From positions 1,984,001 to 2,048,000 of the forward strand of contig JADJTD010000001.1 of assembly GCA_016711345.1 (NCBI GenBank): 64,000 nucleotides of DNA, written 5' to 3'. Position 1 is the first letter of the stretch. Each line of letters begins with the position of its first letter. A model generated the notes under the pieces. That model searched no databases, had not been told where the DNA came from, and was given only the letters and a program-made list of their open reading frames with translations. Positions 8,550-17,398 of this stretch are shown one piece after another. A program made the translations under genes and the position numbers. Source of the stretch: Chloracidobacterium sp. GTDB taxonomy: Bacteria; Acidobacteriota; Blastocatellia; Pyrinomonadales; Pyrinomonadaceae.

Positions 8550-10091
8550 TCATAGATCGTGCACGGCGGGTGTGGCCACCCAGCCACCATCCACGCCGCC
8601 GGGCAGCATCTGTCCGACATCCTCGCCCACCTCGTCATCGATCAGCCTGTTCAGCTTGGCATTCATGGCCATAATTAGGTCGGCGTTCTTCTCTCGATCC
8701 ATCGCGAGGTTTTCGATTTCGTTCGGGTCGTTCTGGTGGTCGAACAGCTCGACATCGTTCAGTTCGAACAGCTCATCGAGCGTGGTCGGCCGGTTGTGCT
8801 GTTTGGGCGAAAAATAGCGTGTGAACTGATAGCGGCCGTCGAACACGCTCCGGATGGCACCGCGTTTCATCATGTCCGGGTGCAGGCCGGCTTCCTTGAG
8901 CTTCGCCGGTCCGCCCTCCTTCAGCAGATCGCGCGCCTTCATTAGGAAGTCGCCGTCTAGCGAGGCGAACATATTGAAACAGTACAGCTGGCCGTCGCGC
9001 ACAGTGTCGATGTCGGCTTGCTCCGGGGCGGCGAGTACAGGCGAGAAATCCTTGCCCGGAAGATCCTTGGTGATCGCCGCTTTTGTCTCGGGGCTCGCGT
9101 TGGTGAGCGAGATCAGGGTCGGCGCGAGGTCGAGGTGCGTGGTCACGGCCTGGCAGCGCTTGCCTCCCTCGTAGGCCGGATGCGCGACGATCAGCGGCAC
9201 GTTGTTCTGCTCGCGGTAGGAGGTGGCGCCTTTGCCGGTCATCTGATGCGCGCCGCCGAGTTCACCGTGGTCTGAGGTCAGAATAACGATGGTGTTGGAA
9301 GCGAGGCCGCGATCCTCCAGTTCATCGAGCACCGTCATGATGTGGCGGTCGACGTCGCGCAACGCGTTGAGATAGAAGTTGTGCCTCTTGCGCCAGCGCC
9401 ATGTATCGTTCACCGGTATCGGGCCGGTCATCGCGTCGTTCCCCATGGTGTGGTCGGTGTGTGCGGCGGGGCGTCTGGGCCCGTCGATCGCCTGCGAGAA
9501 ACTGGCCGGCAGTTCGAAATCCCACTTCTTAGCGTACATCTCATGCTCCGGATCACCGGCTATATGGGTCAGATTGTTTTTACCCTGCACAACCTCTCCC
9601 GGCTCGTCGCTGTTGTAGAACATCACGTCGTGCGGGTTGACCAGATTTACTGCCAGGAACCACGGCTTTTTCTCTTCCGCCAACTGCGAGGCCTTGCCGC
9701 GGAGCCAGCTAGCGGCGGCGGCGGCGATCATGCCGTCGTGGAGGTAGCCGCCCTGTGTGTGAGCGATGATATCGCCGACCCCGAGGTAATCGGAAAAACC
9801 GTAGGCCTCCATCTCCTTGGTGAATATCTTCGTCGGAGCGTCAAGCGTGTTGTCGGTCTCGAACTCGCGAGTGAGGTGCCATTTGCCCTTGTAGGCGGTG
9901 TAGTAGCCGGCCTCGCGGAGCTGGTGGCCGAGCGTCTTGATATCGGTCGACATGCTCTGCATCCAGGGGAAGTTCGTGTTGTCGAACATCTTGGTCTGTT
10001 GGATGTGACGACCTGTATAGATCACCGAGCGCGAGGACGTGCACACGCAGGAGTTGATGCGGTGGTTTTCGAACACAACGCCTTTCTCCAC
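8550..10091 (-). CDS. Sulfatase (arylsulfatase/phosphonate monoester hydrolase fold), start disrupted
   Basis: A type I sulfatase. From the GTG at 10091, C17 begins C-T-S-S-R-S-V-I-Y-T-G, a Cys-type formylglycine motif with Ser in the usual Pro position. GYYTAYKGKWHL, VNLVNPHD and SDHGELGGAH are further active-site and metal motifs. The conserved N-terminal metal strand (YNIVFILTDQER) is present in frame at about 10184-10149, upstream of this GTG, but no ATG, GTG or TTG precedes it in the open frame, which extends to 10490. The gene is therefore probably broken at its start or uses an unusual one. Its base composition is visibly more GC-rich than its neighbours, suggesting horizontal acquisition. 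No sulfatase-maturase gene is visible nearby. Confidence 0.8.
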   Translation of the reverse strand: MEKGVVFENHRINSCVCTSSRSVIYTGRHIQQTKMFDNTNFPWMQSMSTDIKTLGHQLREAGYYTAYKGKWHLTREFETDNTLDAPTKIFTKEMEAYGFSDYLGVGDIIAHTQGGYLHDGMIAAAAASWLRGKASQLAEEKKPWFLAVNLVNPHDVMFYNSDEPGEVVQGKNNLTHIAGDPEHEMYAKKWDFELPASFSQAIDGPRRPAAHTDHTMGNDAMTGPIPVNDTWRWRKRHNFYLNALRDVDRHIMTVLDELEDRGLASNTIVILTSDHGELGGAHQMTGKGATSYREQNNVPLIVAHPAYEGGKRCQAVTTHLDLAPTLISLTNASPETKAAITKDLPGKDFSPVLAAPEQADIDTVRDGQLYCFNMFASLDGDFLMKARDLLKEGGPAKLKEAGLHPDMMKRGAIRSVFDGRYQFTRYFSPKQHNRPTTLDELFELNDVELFDHQNDPNEIENLAMDREKNADLIMAMNAKLNRLIDDEVGEDVGQMLPGGVDGGWVATPAVHDL

Positions 10092-10509
10092 GAGTCGCTC
10101 ATGGGCCGGCAGGCGGTAGTCCTTAGGGATCTCATTCGGGCGGAAATGGCGCTCCTGATCCGTCAGAATGAATACGATGTTATAGGGCCCGCCAGCGGCG
10201 GATCGATCGACTGTTTCTATAACTGTTATTGCTCCCTGATGCTTCTGTTGCTTTTTGACCCTACCGGCTAACGGCCGATGGCCGAACCAGCCCAGAAGTG
10301 CAACGTTAACTCGAGGGAAGAATACTACCTTGCCGGCCTCGCCGCAACTGTAATTTTTAACAGGTTCTTCCGGATCCCGCTCAACCGAACGGAGCGTAAT
10401 CTCTTCGGGAACAGCGGTGTGAAGACGGGCTGAGTCCGCACCCTCGAGGACCAGACGGTGAGTTGTGCTAACGCTGCTGACCGTTGAGTATCACCCTCAG
10501 CTTAAGCAT
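10092..10509 (-). other. Open frame without start upstream of sulfatase, plus 13-codon ORF with strong ribosome site
   Basis: The sulfatase frame stays open from 10091 back to 10490 (133 codons) with no ATG, GTG or TTG. Besides the sulfatase N-terminus it encodes a segment including THRLVLEGADSARLH and KVVFFPRVNVALLGWFGHRP that I do not recognise. In another frame an ATG at 10509, preceded by AAGGAGA, reads MLKLRVILNGQQR and stops at 10468. A one-base shift would join this start to the long open frame. The simplest reading is a frameshifted 5' gene fused to a truncated sulfatase, or a sequencing indel. The spacer 10510-10569 before the next gene shows nothing more. Confidence 0.5.
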
Positions 10510-10569
10510 CGCGTCTCCTTCTATCGTGAACGCTAGCCCAGCACATCCCGGTCGGGTAATATAGATGGT

Positions 10570-11547
10570 ATGAACGGACAGATAACGGAATTTATCAAGC
10601 ACCATTACAGGCATTTCAACTCGGCAGCGTTGATCGATGCGGCTGAGGGCTACAAAACACATCTAACCAACGGCGGAAAGATGATGGTCACGCTCGCTGG
10701 TGCAATGAGTACAGCTGAGCTTGGTTTGAGCCTTGCGGAGATGATACGGCAGGACAAGGTGCAGATCATTTCGTGCACCGGAGCTAATCTCGAAGAGGAC
10801 CTTTTTAACCTCGTCGCTCACGATTTTTACGAACGTGTACCGCATTACCGCGATCTGACGCCGGCTGATGAACAGGATCTGCTCGACCGGCATATGAACC
10901 GCGTTACTGACACCTGCATCCCCGAAATGGAAGCGATGCGGCGGCTTGAGAAGGCGATGGTCGATGTCTGGACCAAGGCCGATGCCGAAGGGAAGCAGTA
11001 TTTCCCGCACGAATTCATGTATCAAGTGCTCAAGAACGGCTCGCTTGAGGAGTATTACCAGATCGATCTCAAAGACAGTTGGATGTACGCCGCGATGGAG
11101 AAGAATCTGCCGATGGTCGTGCCCGGTTGGGAAGATTCAACGATGGGCAATATGTTCGCGGGCCACGTCATCACGGGCGACGTCAAAAACGTCCACACCG
11201 TGCGCACAGGCATCGAATACATGATGATGCTCGCCGAATGGTACACGGAAAACGCAAAGGACGATTCAACCATCGGATTTTTCCAAATAGGCGGCGGCAT
11301 CGCTGGCGACTTCCCGATCTGTGTTGTGCCGATGCTCCATCAAGACTTGCAGCGTGAAAATGTGCCAGTCTGGGGCTATTTCTGTCAGATATCAGATTCC
11401 ACCACAAGCTACGGCTCATATTCCGGAGCCGTGCCAAACGAAAAAATCACCTGGGGCAAACTCGAAGCCACAACACCGAAATTCATTGTCGAAAGCGATG
11501 CTTCGATAGTCGCTCCGCTGATGTTTGCTTATATTTTGGGATGGTAA
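10570..11547 (+). CDS. Deoxyhypusine synthase-like protein
   Basis: 325 residues of the deoxyhypusine synthase superfamily (NAD-dependent aminobutyl transfer from spermidine-type amines). Features include the N-terminal GKMMVTLAGAMSTAELG, IISCTGANLEEDLFNLV, the glycine-rich FQIGGGIAGDFPICV, and the active-site lysine in ITWGKLE (K297), which corresponds to the catalytic Lys of eukaryotic enzymes. Bacteria lack eIF5A, so bacterial members are thought to make polyamines such as homospermidine or to have other acceptors; which applies here cannot be told. It starts about 60 bases from the disrupted sulfatase region and is followed 5 bases later by the DUF6794 protein gene. Confidence 0.88.
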   Translation: MNGQITEFIKHHYRHFNSAALIDAAEGYKTHLTNGGKMMVTLAGAMSTAELGLSLAEMIRQDKVQIISCTGANLEEDLFNLVAHDFYERVPHYRDLTPADEQDLLDRHMNRVTDTCIPEMEAMRRLEKAMVDVWTKADAEGKQYFPHEFMYQVLKNGSLEEYYQIDLKDSWMYAAMEKNLPMVVPGWEDSTMGNMFAGHVITGDVKNVHTVRTGIEYMMMLAEWYTENAKDDSTIGFFQIGGGIAGDFPICVVPMLHQDLQRENVPVWGYFCQISDSTTSYGSYSGAVPNEKITWGKLEATTPKFIVESDASIVAPLMFAYILGW

Positions 11548-11552
11548 ATTAA

Positions 11553-13526
11553 ATGCGACTCCTTTGGGGTATATTTCCAATATTTTTGTTGTTCACTGGC
11601 ATATTTGGGCAAGCATCGTCTTCCGCAGTCCACACAATCACACTTTTTTCTCAAAACGAAGATTTCTATTTGAAGTCAATACCATATGACAACAGATTTC
11701 CGAGCCTTCCTGGTATAACAAATGTCTATCGGCGAGGATCCGAAACACCAATATATACGGTAAATCGCGGGTTCGATTCTGTTGATATTGACTCGAATAA
11801 CTTGGTACTTAGCAATGACGGCGAAGTGATTTTTTATGTCATCACTTGGGGGGCTGATGAAAAACGTGATGGTTTGAAAAGCATTTCGATCTACAAGAAC
11901 GGTCTCCTAGTACAAAGCTATACTGCTTCTGAAATAACTAGCTGCGATTTGAAAAAAGAACGTTGTGAAATCGAACATTCAAACGACGAGGAAGTGGTTG
12001 ACCGTGAAGCGAGTAATTGGGGAACAGCATCCTATAAGAAGGTCTATAAACAGGGCGTAAATGACCAGGAAAAATTCCTGAATCAATTTGCGATCTTTAG
12101 TTTTGACGATTTCGTTTACATAACTGATTCAAAGAAAAATATACATAGATTTAGTCTGACGCAAACACGATATATCGATTCTCAACCTTTTGCTCAAATC
12201 TACGAAAATATAAAAAATAGAGGTAGGTTTAATAAAGTTCAAATGCACCGATTTGACGCGCCTGTTTTTTTAGACTTTCCTCGCCTTCGGTCAGGCAAAG
12301 ACACTTATCAATCTCTTGCTAGTGTGTTGGGTATGAAAGTTTATGATGTGGGTTCGCGACAGGATGACCAGTACAAGAATTACGGGTTTACTCTTAGCGG
12401 GTACATACTTCAAAACGGATCTATAGAAATAGAGAAAATAGATGTTTTTAGCGATTTGCCGAAAGAAAAGATAATCAGTTTCTTTTCCTCGAACCGCTTT
12501 GTTACTAGCGATATTCCAGCAGTATTTGGTAAGTGGCATTTCAACGAAGAATATTTCTTTTTTCGTAAGGCAAGTAATTCTCTAGCCAGAAGAGAGCGAC
12601 AGCAACAATTGCGTGAGCAACGAGAAATCACCAAGAAAAACCTCGTAGCGAAAACAATTGACGGCCGATACATTCCTGCGAATCTCGGCGAGTGTTTCCC
12701 TGAATTGGACAAACTGTTGGATGAGGTGGATAAGAATGAAATACTTCAATCGCCGAACATGAGCGGGTATCATCACGGTTTAGGAATGTGGATGAGGAAT
12801 AATTGGGGATTATGGGGCACCTCACGTCTGCAAAAGTATTTTACCGATCGAGGGGTTTCACATCCTGAATATATGTCAGGAATTATCCTTGACCATTATG
12901 GGAATTGGGTACGCGGAAATAAGGATGCTTGGCGAGAATGGGAGAAAAATAATTTACCTTTCACTACCGTTGCGTTGGATCGTTTGCCTTCCGCTTTACT
13001 CAGTTTTTCTATTCCCAAATGGTCAGCGAACAAGAATGTTCGTATCGAGGATGCGTACAAATGGCTCTATCAGGCAACACGCGGTGGAGAACACGCAGTG
13101 CCGGACAAAGAATCGGCACGGAAATGGCTCGCTGATGAATGGCAGACTTTGGATAAACCGGCTACGAACGAGCCGATCTGGGAACCTCTGTGTCGGGGTG
13201 GCGAGATCGGGCGATTGAATCTGCGGCCGTTCAAAGCAGGTGGGGGCAAGGTAGACGATTTGCTAGAAGCATTTCTGGCGAGCAGCCGCGCACTTAAGAC
13301 CAAGCAGACGAGTTTCGTCGATGCGTGGTCGGCATTGGGTAAGCGACTAAAGAAAAGATCTATTGGAACCCTAGACTACGCGGCGTGGAGCGAACTCGCC
13401 AACGAAAAGGGGTCACAAGATTTTCCCGCCATCCACCACAGCGAAACTTACGAAAAAGCCAATCACCCTGCATATCGCATCCTGACCAAAGGTGAAATGC
13501 AAAAATTGCTTCCGAATCCTAAATAG
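11553..13526 (+). CDS. Secreted DUF6794-containing protein
   Basis: 657 residues with a signal peptide (LLWGIFPIFLLFTGIFGQAS). Residues 25-340 look like a mostly beta, propeller-like or WD-like region (repeated FVYITDS, VIFYVITWG). A charged linker (RRERQQQLREQREITKK, about 350) leads to a domain at about 375-480 with IPANLGECFPELDKLL and H-G-L-G-M-W-M-R-N-N-W-G-L-W, which I take as DUF6794. A further C-terminal region (about 540-650) is helical. Base composition is AT-richer in the first two thirds than in the last. Function unknown; it may share a transcript with the upstream synthase gene (5-base gap). Confidence 0.7.
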   Translation: MRLLWGIFPIFLLFTGIFGQASSSAVHTITLFSQNEDFYLKSIPYDNRFPSLPGITNVYRRGSETPIYTVNRGFDSVDIDSNNLVLSNDGEVIFYVITWGADEKRDGLKSISIYKNGLLVQSYTASEITSCDLKKERCEIEHSNDEEVVDREASNWGTASYKKVYKQGVNDQEKFLNQFAIFSFDDFVYITDSKKNIHRFSLTQTRYIDSQPFAQIYENIKNRGRFNKVQMHRFDAPVFLDFPRLRSGKDTYQSLASVLGMKVYDVGSRQDDQYKNYGFTLSGYILQNGSIEIEKIDVFSDLPKEKIISFFSSNRFVTSDIPAVFGKWHFNEEYFFFRKASNSLARRERQQQLREQREITKKNLVAKTIDGRYIPANLGECFPELDKLLDEVDKNEILQSPNMSGYHHGLGMWMRNNWGLWGTSRLQKYFTDRGVSHPEYMSGIILDHYGNWVRGNKDAWREWEKNNLPFTTVALDRLPSALLSFSIPKWSANKNVRIEDAYKWLYQATRGGEHAVPDKESARKWLADEWQTLDKPATNEPIWEPLCRGGEIGRLNLRPFKAGGGKVDDLLEAFLASSRALKTKQTSFVDAWSALGKRLKKRSIGTLDYAAWSELANEKGSQDFPAIHHSETYEKANHPAYRILTKGEMQKLLPNPK

Positions 13527-13543
13527 AATTTATCTGTGACCTT

Positions 13544-13612
13544 GTGTCTTCCCTTTGTGGTCTTTGTGTTTAATTTCCTTTTTTTAACACAGAGGACACT
13601 GAGGGAAGACAC
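13544..13612. repeat. Palindromic intergenic repeat
   Basis: GTGTCTTCCCT (13544-13554) pairs exactly with AGGGAAGACAC (13602-13612); outside and inside lie CTTTGTG and CACAAAG words of the same family as the repeat at 742. It occupies the gap between the DUF6794 gene and ribF, both on the plus strand. It lacks a clear terminator T-tract on the distal side. Confidence 0.7.
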
Positions 13613-13684
13613 TGAGAACACAAAGATGATGGTCGTTATGAGAGTTGCCTATTCTCGGCAGCTAAAATACCATTTCAGGTAACG

Positions 13685-14638
13685 ATGAAGATCTTTCACG
13701 GTATTGAGAACGCCAATATTCTAAAGCCGACGGTGCTGACCTTAGGCGTTTTTGACGGCCTGCATCTTGGGCATCAGCGGATAATGCAGACGGTTGTCGA
13801 GCGTGCGAGGTCTGTCAAGGCTAATGCGACAGCAATAACGTTTGACCCGCATCCGCGTTCGGTGCTTCATCCCGAAACTGCTCCGCCGTTGCTGCAGACG
13901 CTTGACCAACGTCTTGCTAATTTTGAACTACTCGGTATTGAGCAGGCGATCGTCGTAAAGTTTGACCGCGACTTTGCAAGCCAGCCGGCAGAGGATTTTT
14001 TGACAAATATAATCCGCGACCGTCTTCATGCAAAGGAAGTTTACCTCGGCAAAGGCTTTGCGTTTGGAAAGAATCGCGGCGGCAATATCGAACTGCTCAG
14101 AGAGATGAGCGGTAAGCTTGGCTTTGTTGCAGACGAGGTTGATGAAGTGCAGATACGAGGGATACGTATCAGTTCGTCTGCGATACGCAAACTGTTATCA
14201 GAAGGCCGCATCAATCTTGCACGTCGAATGCTCGGTCGTCCTTACGGAGTCGAGGGCGTTATCATTCGCGGCGACAGACGCGGCCATACCATCGGGTTTC
14301 CGACGGCAAATCTGAAACCTCATAACCGCGTTATTCCGCGTTTCGGCGTATATGCAACGGCCACGCTGATCGACGGCATTTGGCGAAAGAGCATTACGAA
14401 CATTGGCGTTCGACCGACATTTGAATCCGATGCGGACCCATCCATCGAAACATATATATTCGACTTTGACGGTGACCTATACGGCAATGTGCTTCGTGTA
14501 CGATTTTTGCACCGGATACGCGACGAGCGTAAATTCAACGGCATCAACGAATTAAAGGCACAGATCGAAAAGGACTCGGAGCGAGCGAGGAACTATTTCC
14601 ACCATCAGGGCGTAAAGAACATGCTGGCGCTTCTTTAA
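13685..14638 (+). CDS. ribF: Bifunctional riboflavin kinase / FAD synthetase
   Basis: 317 residues, cytoplasmic, converts riboflavin to FMN and FAD. The N-terminal adenylyltransferase domain shows GVFDGLHLGHQ (about residues 22-32), ATAITFDPHPRSVL and a VYLGKGFAFGKNRGG stretch with the typical ISSSAIRKLL motif (about 160-170). The C-terminal flavokinase domain shows R-G-D-R-R-G-H-T-I-G-F-P-T-A-N-L (about 200-215), GVYA and NIGVRPTF. All expected blocks are present and the length is normal. The next gene starts 17 bases later. Confidence 0.95.
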   Translation: MKIFHGIENANILKPTVLTLGVFDGLHLGHQRIMQTVVERARSVKANATAITFDPHPRSVLHPETAPPLLQTLDQRLANFELLGIEQAIVVKFDRDFASQPAEDFLTNIIRDRLHAKEVYLGKGFAFGKNRGGNIELLREMSGKLGFVADEVDEVQIRGIRISSSAIRKLLSEGRINLARRMLGRPYGVEGVIIRGDRRGHTIGFPTANLKPHNRVIPRFGVYATATLIDGIWRKSITNIGVRPTFESDADPSIETYIFDFDGDLYGNVLRVRFLHRIRDERKFNGINELKAQIEKDSERARNYFHHQGVKNMLALL

Positions 14639-14655
14639 GAGCGCCGCGTAAAAAA

Positions 14656-16380
14656 ATGGCCGAAACGACGACAATTGAAAGAGATATAACAGCGGTCAAT
14701 GCTGACAGCAATGGCCATTTGCTAGTTCCTACAAATGAGCTTGCTATCGCAAAACAGGTCACGAATGAGCAGTTGATCGAGGAAGAGCGCGAGTTGCAAA
14801 AGGTGGAGACCGAAGTTGAGGGCAACTATCACGCAATACGGGGTTATTGGCGGCTTTTTGAGGTTTCGCGAGTTATCTCAATGTTGGCGCTTTATCTTTA
14901 TCTCGATCAATTTGACCTTCATCAAGGCCAGCAAAATAAACAAAAAAAAGAACGTTTAGAAAAAGCTAAGCGGCTGACGAGAGCGGCGGTTTATGGTGAA
15001 AAACTCTACGCTGTTCGGCTTTGGTTCTTTCAGAGTTTCATGCTTTTGCTTCGGCGATTTTTCATCGGAAACTCAGATAACAAAGAAGCGAATCAGGAAA
15101 AGCAGGCCGTCTGGTTAAAGGAAAAACTTATTCAACTCGGCCCGACGTTTATCAAAATGGGCCAGTCGATGGGCACGCGTGCCGACCTTTTGCCGCTGCC
15201 GTTTGTCAAAGAACTAGGTACGCTCGTCGATCAGGTTCCACCGTTCCCTAATGATGTCGCCTTTTCGATCATCGAACACGAACTCGGCCATAAGATCAAC
15301 GAAGTTTACGCTGAATTTGAGCTTGAGCCAGTCGCCGCGGCTTCGCTCGGACAGGTCTATCGTGCTCGTCTGCATACAGGCGAAGAAGTTGCTGTAAAAG
15401 TTCAGCGGCCCAATCTCGAAGCGACGATCAAGGGCGATATTGTCATCCTCAAAAAGGTCGCAAACTTTGCCGAACGCTTTCCGCAGCTCAATGAAAATGC
15501 CGACTGGTCGGGTATGCTCCGCGAATTTGACTCTACGATCCATGAGGAAATGGACTACTCTGCCGAAGGCAAAAATGCCGAGCGGTTTCGTGACAATTTC
15601 AAGAACTGGTCGAATGTCCATGTCCCGACGATCTATTGGAACGCGACCACTTCAAAAGTGCTGACGATGGAATTTATCCACGGCACAAAGGTCACCGATC
15701 TCGACGAGCAAGCCCGCCGCAACATTTCGCCGGCAAAGGTAAATCGTTTGTTGATCAAGACTTACCTCAAACAGCTTTTAGAGGACGGCTTTTTCCACGC
15801 GGATCCGCATCCGGGCAATCTGCTCGTAATGCCGGACGGTCGCGTGGCGTTTTTTGATTTCGGAATGGTCGGCCGCATCACGCCGCAATTACAGGCGAAG
15901 ATGATCGACGCTTTCTTTCACGTGGTTGATAAAGATCCGGGCGGCATTGCCGAGGACCTGATCGAACTCGACTTTCTAAAGCCCGGCACGCCCCCGAGCG
16001 TTGTAAAACCGGTGGTCGAAAAGATGTTCGAGTTTCATTTCAACCTGAAGCTCAAGGATGTAAATTTCAAAGAGCTGACCTACGATCTGGCCGACGTGAT
16101 GTACGATTATCCGTTTCGCCTGCCGTCGAATTTTACCTACATAATGCGCGCCCTGATGACGCTCGAAGGCATCGGCATCATTACCGATCCGGAATTCAAT
16201 TTCTTTGAAACCGCCAAACCCTACGCCAAGGAATTTATGCTCCGCCGCGAGGGTAACGATTTTCGCAAGATGTTTGTCAACAAGATCATGGGCCGCGACG
16301 AAGGCGGCAAGATCGACTGGGACCGCACCTGGAAACTCGCAAAGATGGCATTTCGGTCAGTTTTGAATACAGGTACCTAA
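14656..16380 (+). CDS. ABC1/UbiB-family atypical protein kinase
   Basis: 574 residues. The atypical kinase-like fold shows the KxGQ motif (IKMGQSMGTRADLLP, about residues 169-183), the Ala-rich loop (AAASLGQVYRA), the VAVKVQRP lysine strand, HADPHPGNLL and the metal-binding FFDFGMVG. These are the hallmarks of UbiB/COQ8 proteins, which assist ubiquinone or related isoprenoid-lipid biosynthesis through ATPase activity. The N-terminal ~130 residues are a charged helical extension. The usual C-terminal hydrophobic pair is not obvious. No ubi or men genes are adjacent, so the quinone link is by family only. Confidence 0.9.
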   Translation: MAETTTIERDITAVNADSNGHLLVPTNELAIAKQVTNEQLIEEERELQKVETEVEGNYHAIRGYWRLFEVSRVISMLALYLYLDQFDLHQGQQNKQKKERLEKAKRLTRAAVYGEKLYAVRLWFFQSFMLLLRRFFIGNSDNKEANQEKQAVWLKEKLIQLGPTFIKMGQSMGTRADLLPLPFVKELGTLVDQVPPFPNDVAFSIIEHELGHKINEVYAEFELEPVAAASLGQVYRARLHTGEEVAVKVQRPNLEATIKGDIVILKKVANFAERFPQLNENADWSGMLREFDSTIHEEMDYSAEGKNAERFRDNFKNWSNVHVPTIYWNATTSKVLTMEFIHGTKVTDLDEQARRNISPAKVNRLLIKTYLKQLLEDGFFHADPHPGNLLVMPDGRVAFFDFGMVGRITPQLQAKMIDAFFHVVDKDPGGIAEDLIELDFLKPGTPPSVVKPVVEKMFEFHFNLKLKDVNFKELTYDLADVMYDYPFRLPSNFTYIMRALMTLEGIGIITDPEFNFFETAKPYAKEFMLRREGNDFRKMFVNKIMGRDEGGKIDWDRTWKLAKMAFRSVLNTGT

Positions 16381-16504
16381 AACGGATCCTATTTCGAGAA
16401 TGAATTTGTTCGTGATTGCTTACAAATTTAGGTGTATTATTGTGATGACGGGTGATTCTTCTCGGAAATAACGGAGAGGCAAAAGGTCAGAGCAAAATAA
16501 ATCT

Positions 16505-17143
16505 ATGGGTTTAGCGATTAGCGTTGGAATATTGGCTGATGAAATGGAGAACGACCCTGAAGGTGCTGATTGGGTTCGTGAGGAGATAGAGCAAATCAAT
16601 CTTGTTTTATCCGAACGCAAATTACCTGCTCACGTTGAGCCGGAAAGTTTCCCCTCGCTGACCACTAGAGGCACAATGGGCGGTTTTCCATATTCGTTTC
16701 TTCATTACTTGCGTAGGTTTTACGCCCACGTCACAGCTGATTCGTCACAGCTACCGACCCCTTTGATTGAAGGTCAAGACCCTATTGATGATGACCCTTA
16801 TTACAAACAAGTTTTGGAAACCGATTGTGACTCTCATTTACTTTGCCACTCGGACGCGGAAGGTTATTATCTGCCGATAGATTTTGACGAAGTAATTGTG
16901 GACGACCGCGTTTCGGGAGAAATGCTTGGTTCGAGCGTAAGATTGATGGAGGAGTTGGTGAAAATCGCGCCCCATCTTAACATACGATTGACCGACGGTT
17001 ATTTGAGTGATGAAACCGCTGAATTCCTATCTAACGAGGAAGAAGATTCAACGCCGTTTTGGATTGAGCGGCTTGTCTGGTTTGAACTTTATGAAAATGC
17101 TCGATTGAGCATCGAACATAAAACAGCCATTTATTTCGGCTAA
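16505..17143 (+). CDS. Hypothetical acidic cytoplasmic protein
   Basis: 212 residues, acidic, no signal peptide or membrane segment. Begins MGLAISVGILADEMENDPEGADWVREE and contains FPYSFLHYLRRFYAH and a SDAEGYYLPIDF segment, which recur in uncharacterised bacterial proteins of this size as far as I can recall; I know no function. A TTGCTT/TATTGT promoter-like pair (16416-16443, 16-bp spacer) lies upstream in the 124-bp gap after the UbiB gene. Immunity-type proteins can look like this, but no toxin gene is next to it. Confidence 0.6.
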   Translation: MGLAISVGILADEMENDPEGADWVREEIEQINLVLSERKLPAHVEPESFPSLTTRGTMGGFPYSFLHYLRRFYAHVTADSSQLPTPLIEGQDPIDDDPYYKQVLETDCDSHLLCHSDAEGYYLPIDFDEVIVDDRVSGEMLGSSVRLMEELVKIAPHLNIRLTDGYLSDETAEFLSNEEEDSTPFWIERLVWFELYENARLSIEHKTAIYFG

Positions 17144-17170
17144 CAGTTTCTTTATGTAGGACTTATCGAT

Positions 17171-17383
17171 ATGGAAACTGTTACTGTCTCTTCGAAATTT
17201 CAAATAACAATCCTGTCGACAGTTCGTGAATCACTTAAAATCTCGCCGGGCGATAAGCTGCGGGTCATCTGCTACGGAAATCACATAGAACTCGTTCCTG
17301 AACGTCCAATCGAGGAATTCCGCGGCATTCTTAGCGGCAAGCTAACGAATACAAATATCGAACGTGAGGACGATAGGTTGTAA
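17171..17383 (+). CDS. AbrB/MazE/VapB-type antitoxin-like DNA-binding protein (orphan)
   Basis: 70 residues with the swapped-hairpin AbrB pattern: VTVSSKFQITILSTVRESLKI followed by S-P-G-D-K-L-R-V. The usual I-P-K/R in the second strand is replaced by I-L-S. The C-terminal tail FRGILSGKLTNTNIEREDDRL matches VapB antitoxins that wrap a PIN-domain toxin. No vapC follows; the next gene, 15 bases downstream, is a CBM9-like secreted protein. It is therefore an orphan antitoxin or a stand-alone regulator. Confidence 0.8.
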   Translation: METVTVSSKFQITILSTVRESLKISPGDKLRVICYGNHIELVPERPIEEFRGILSGKLTNTNIEREDDRL

Positions 17384-17398
17384 AGAAATGGCTGTGTG

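Noticed and set aside
9342..10271. Long plus-strand open frame opposite the sulfatase
   Set aside because: It is antisense to a clear sulfatase with intact motifs and arises from its high GC content.
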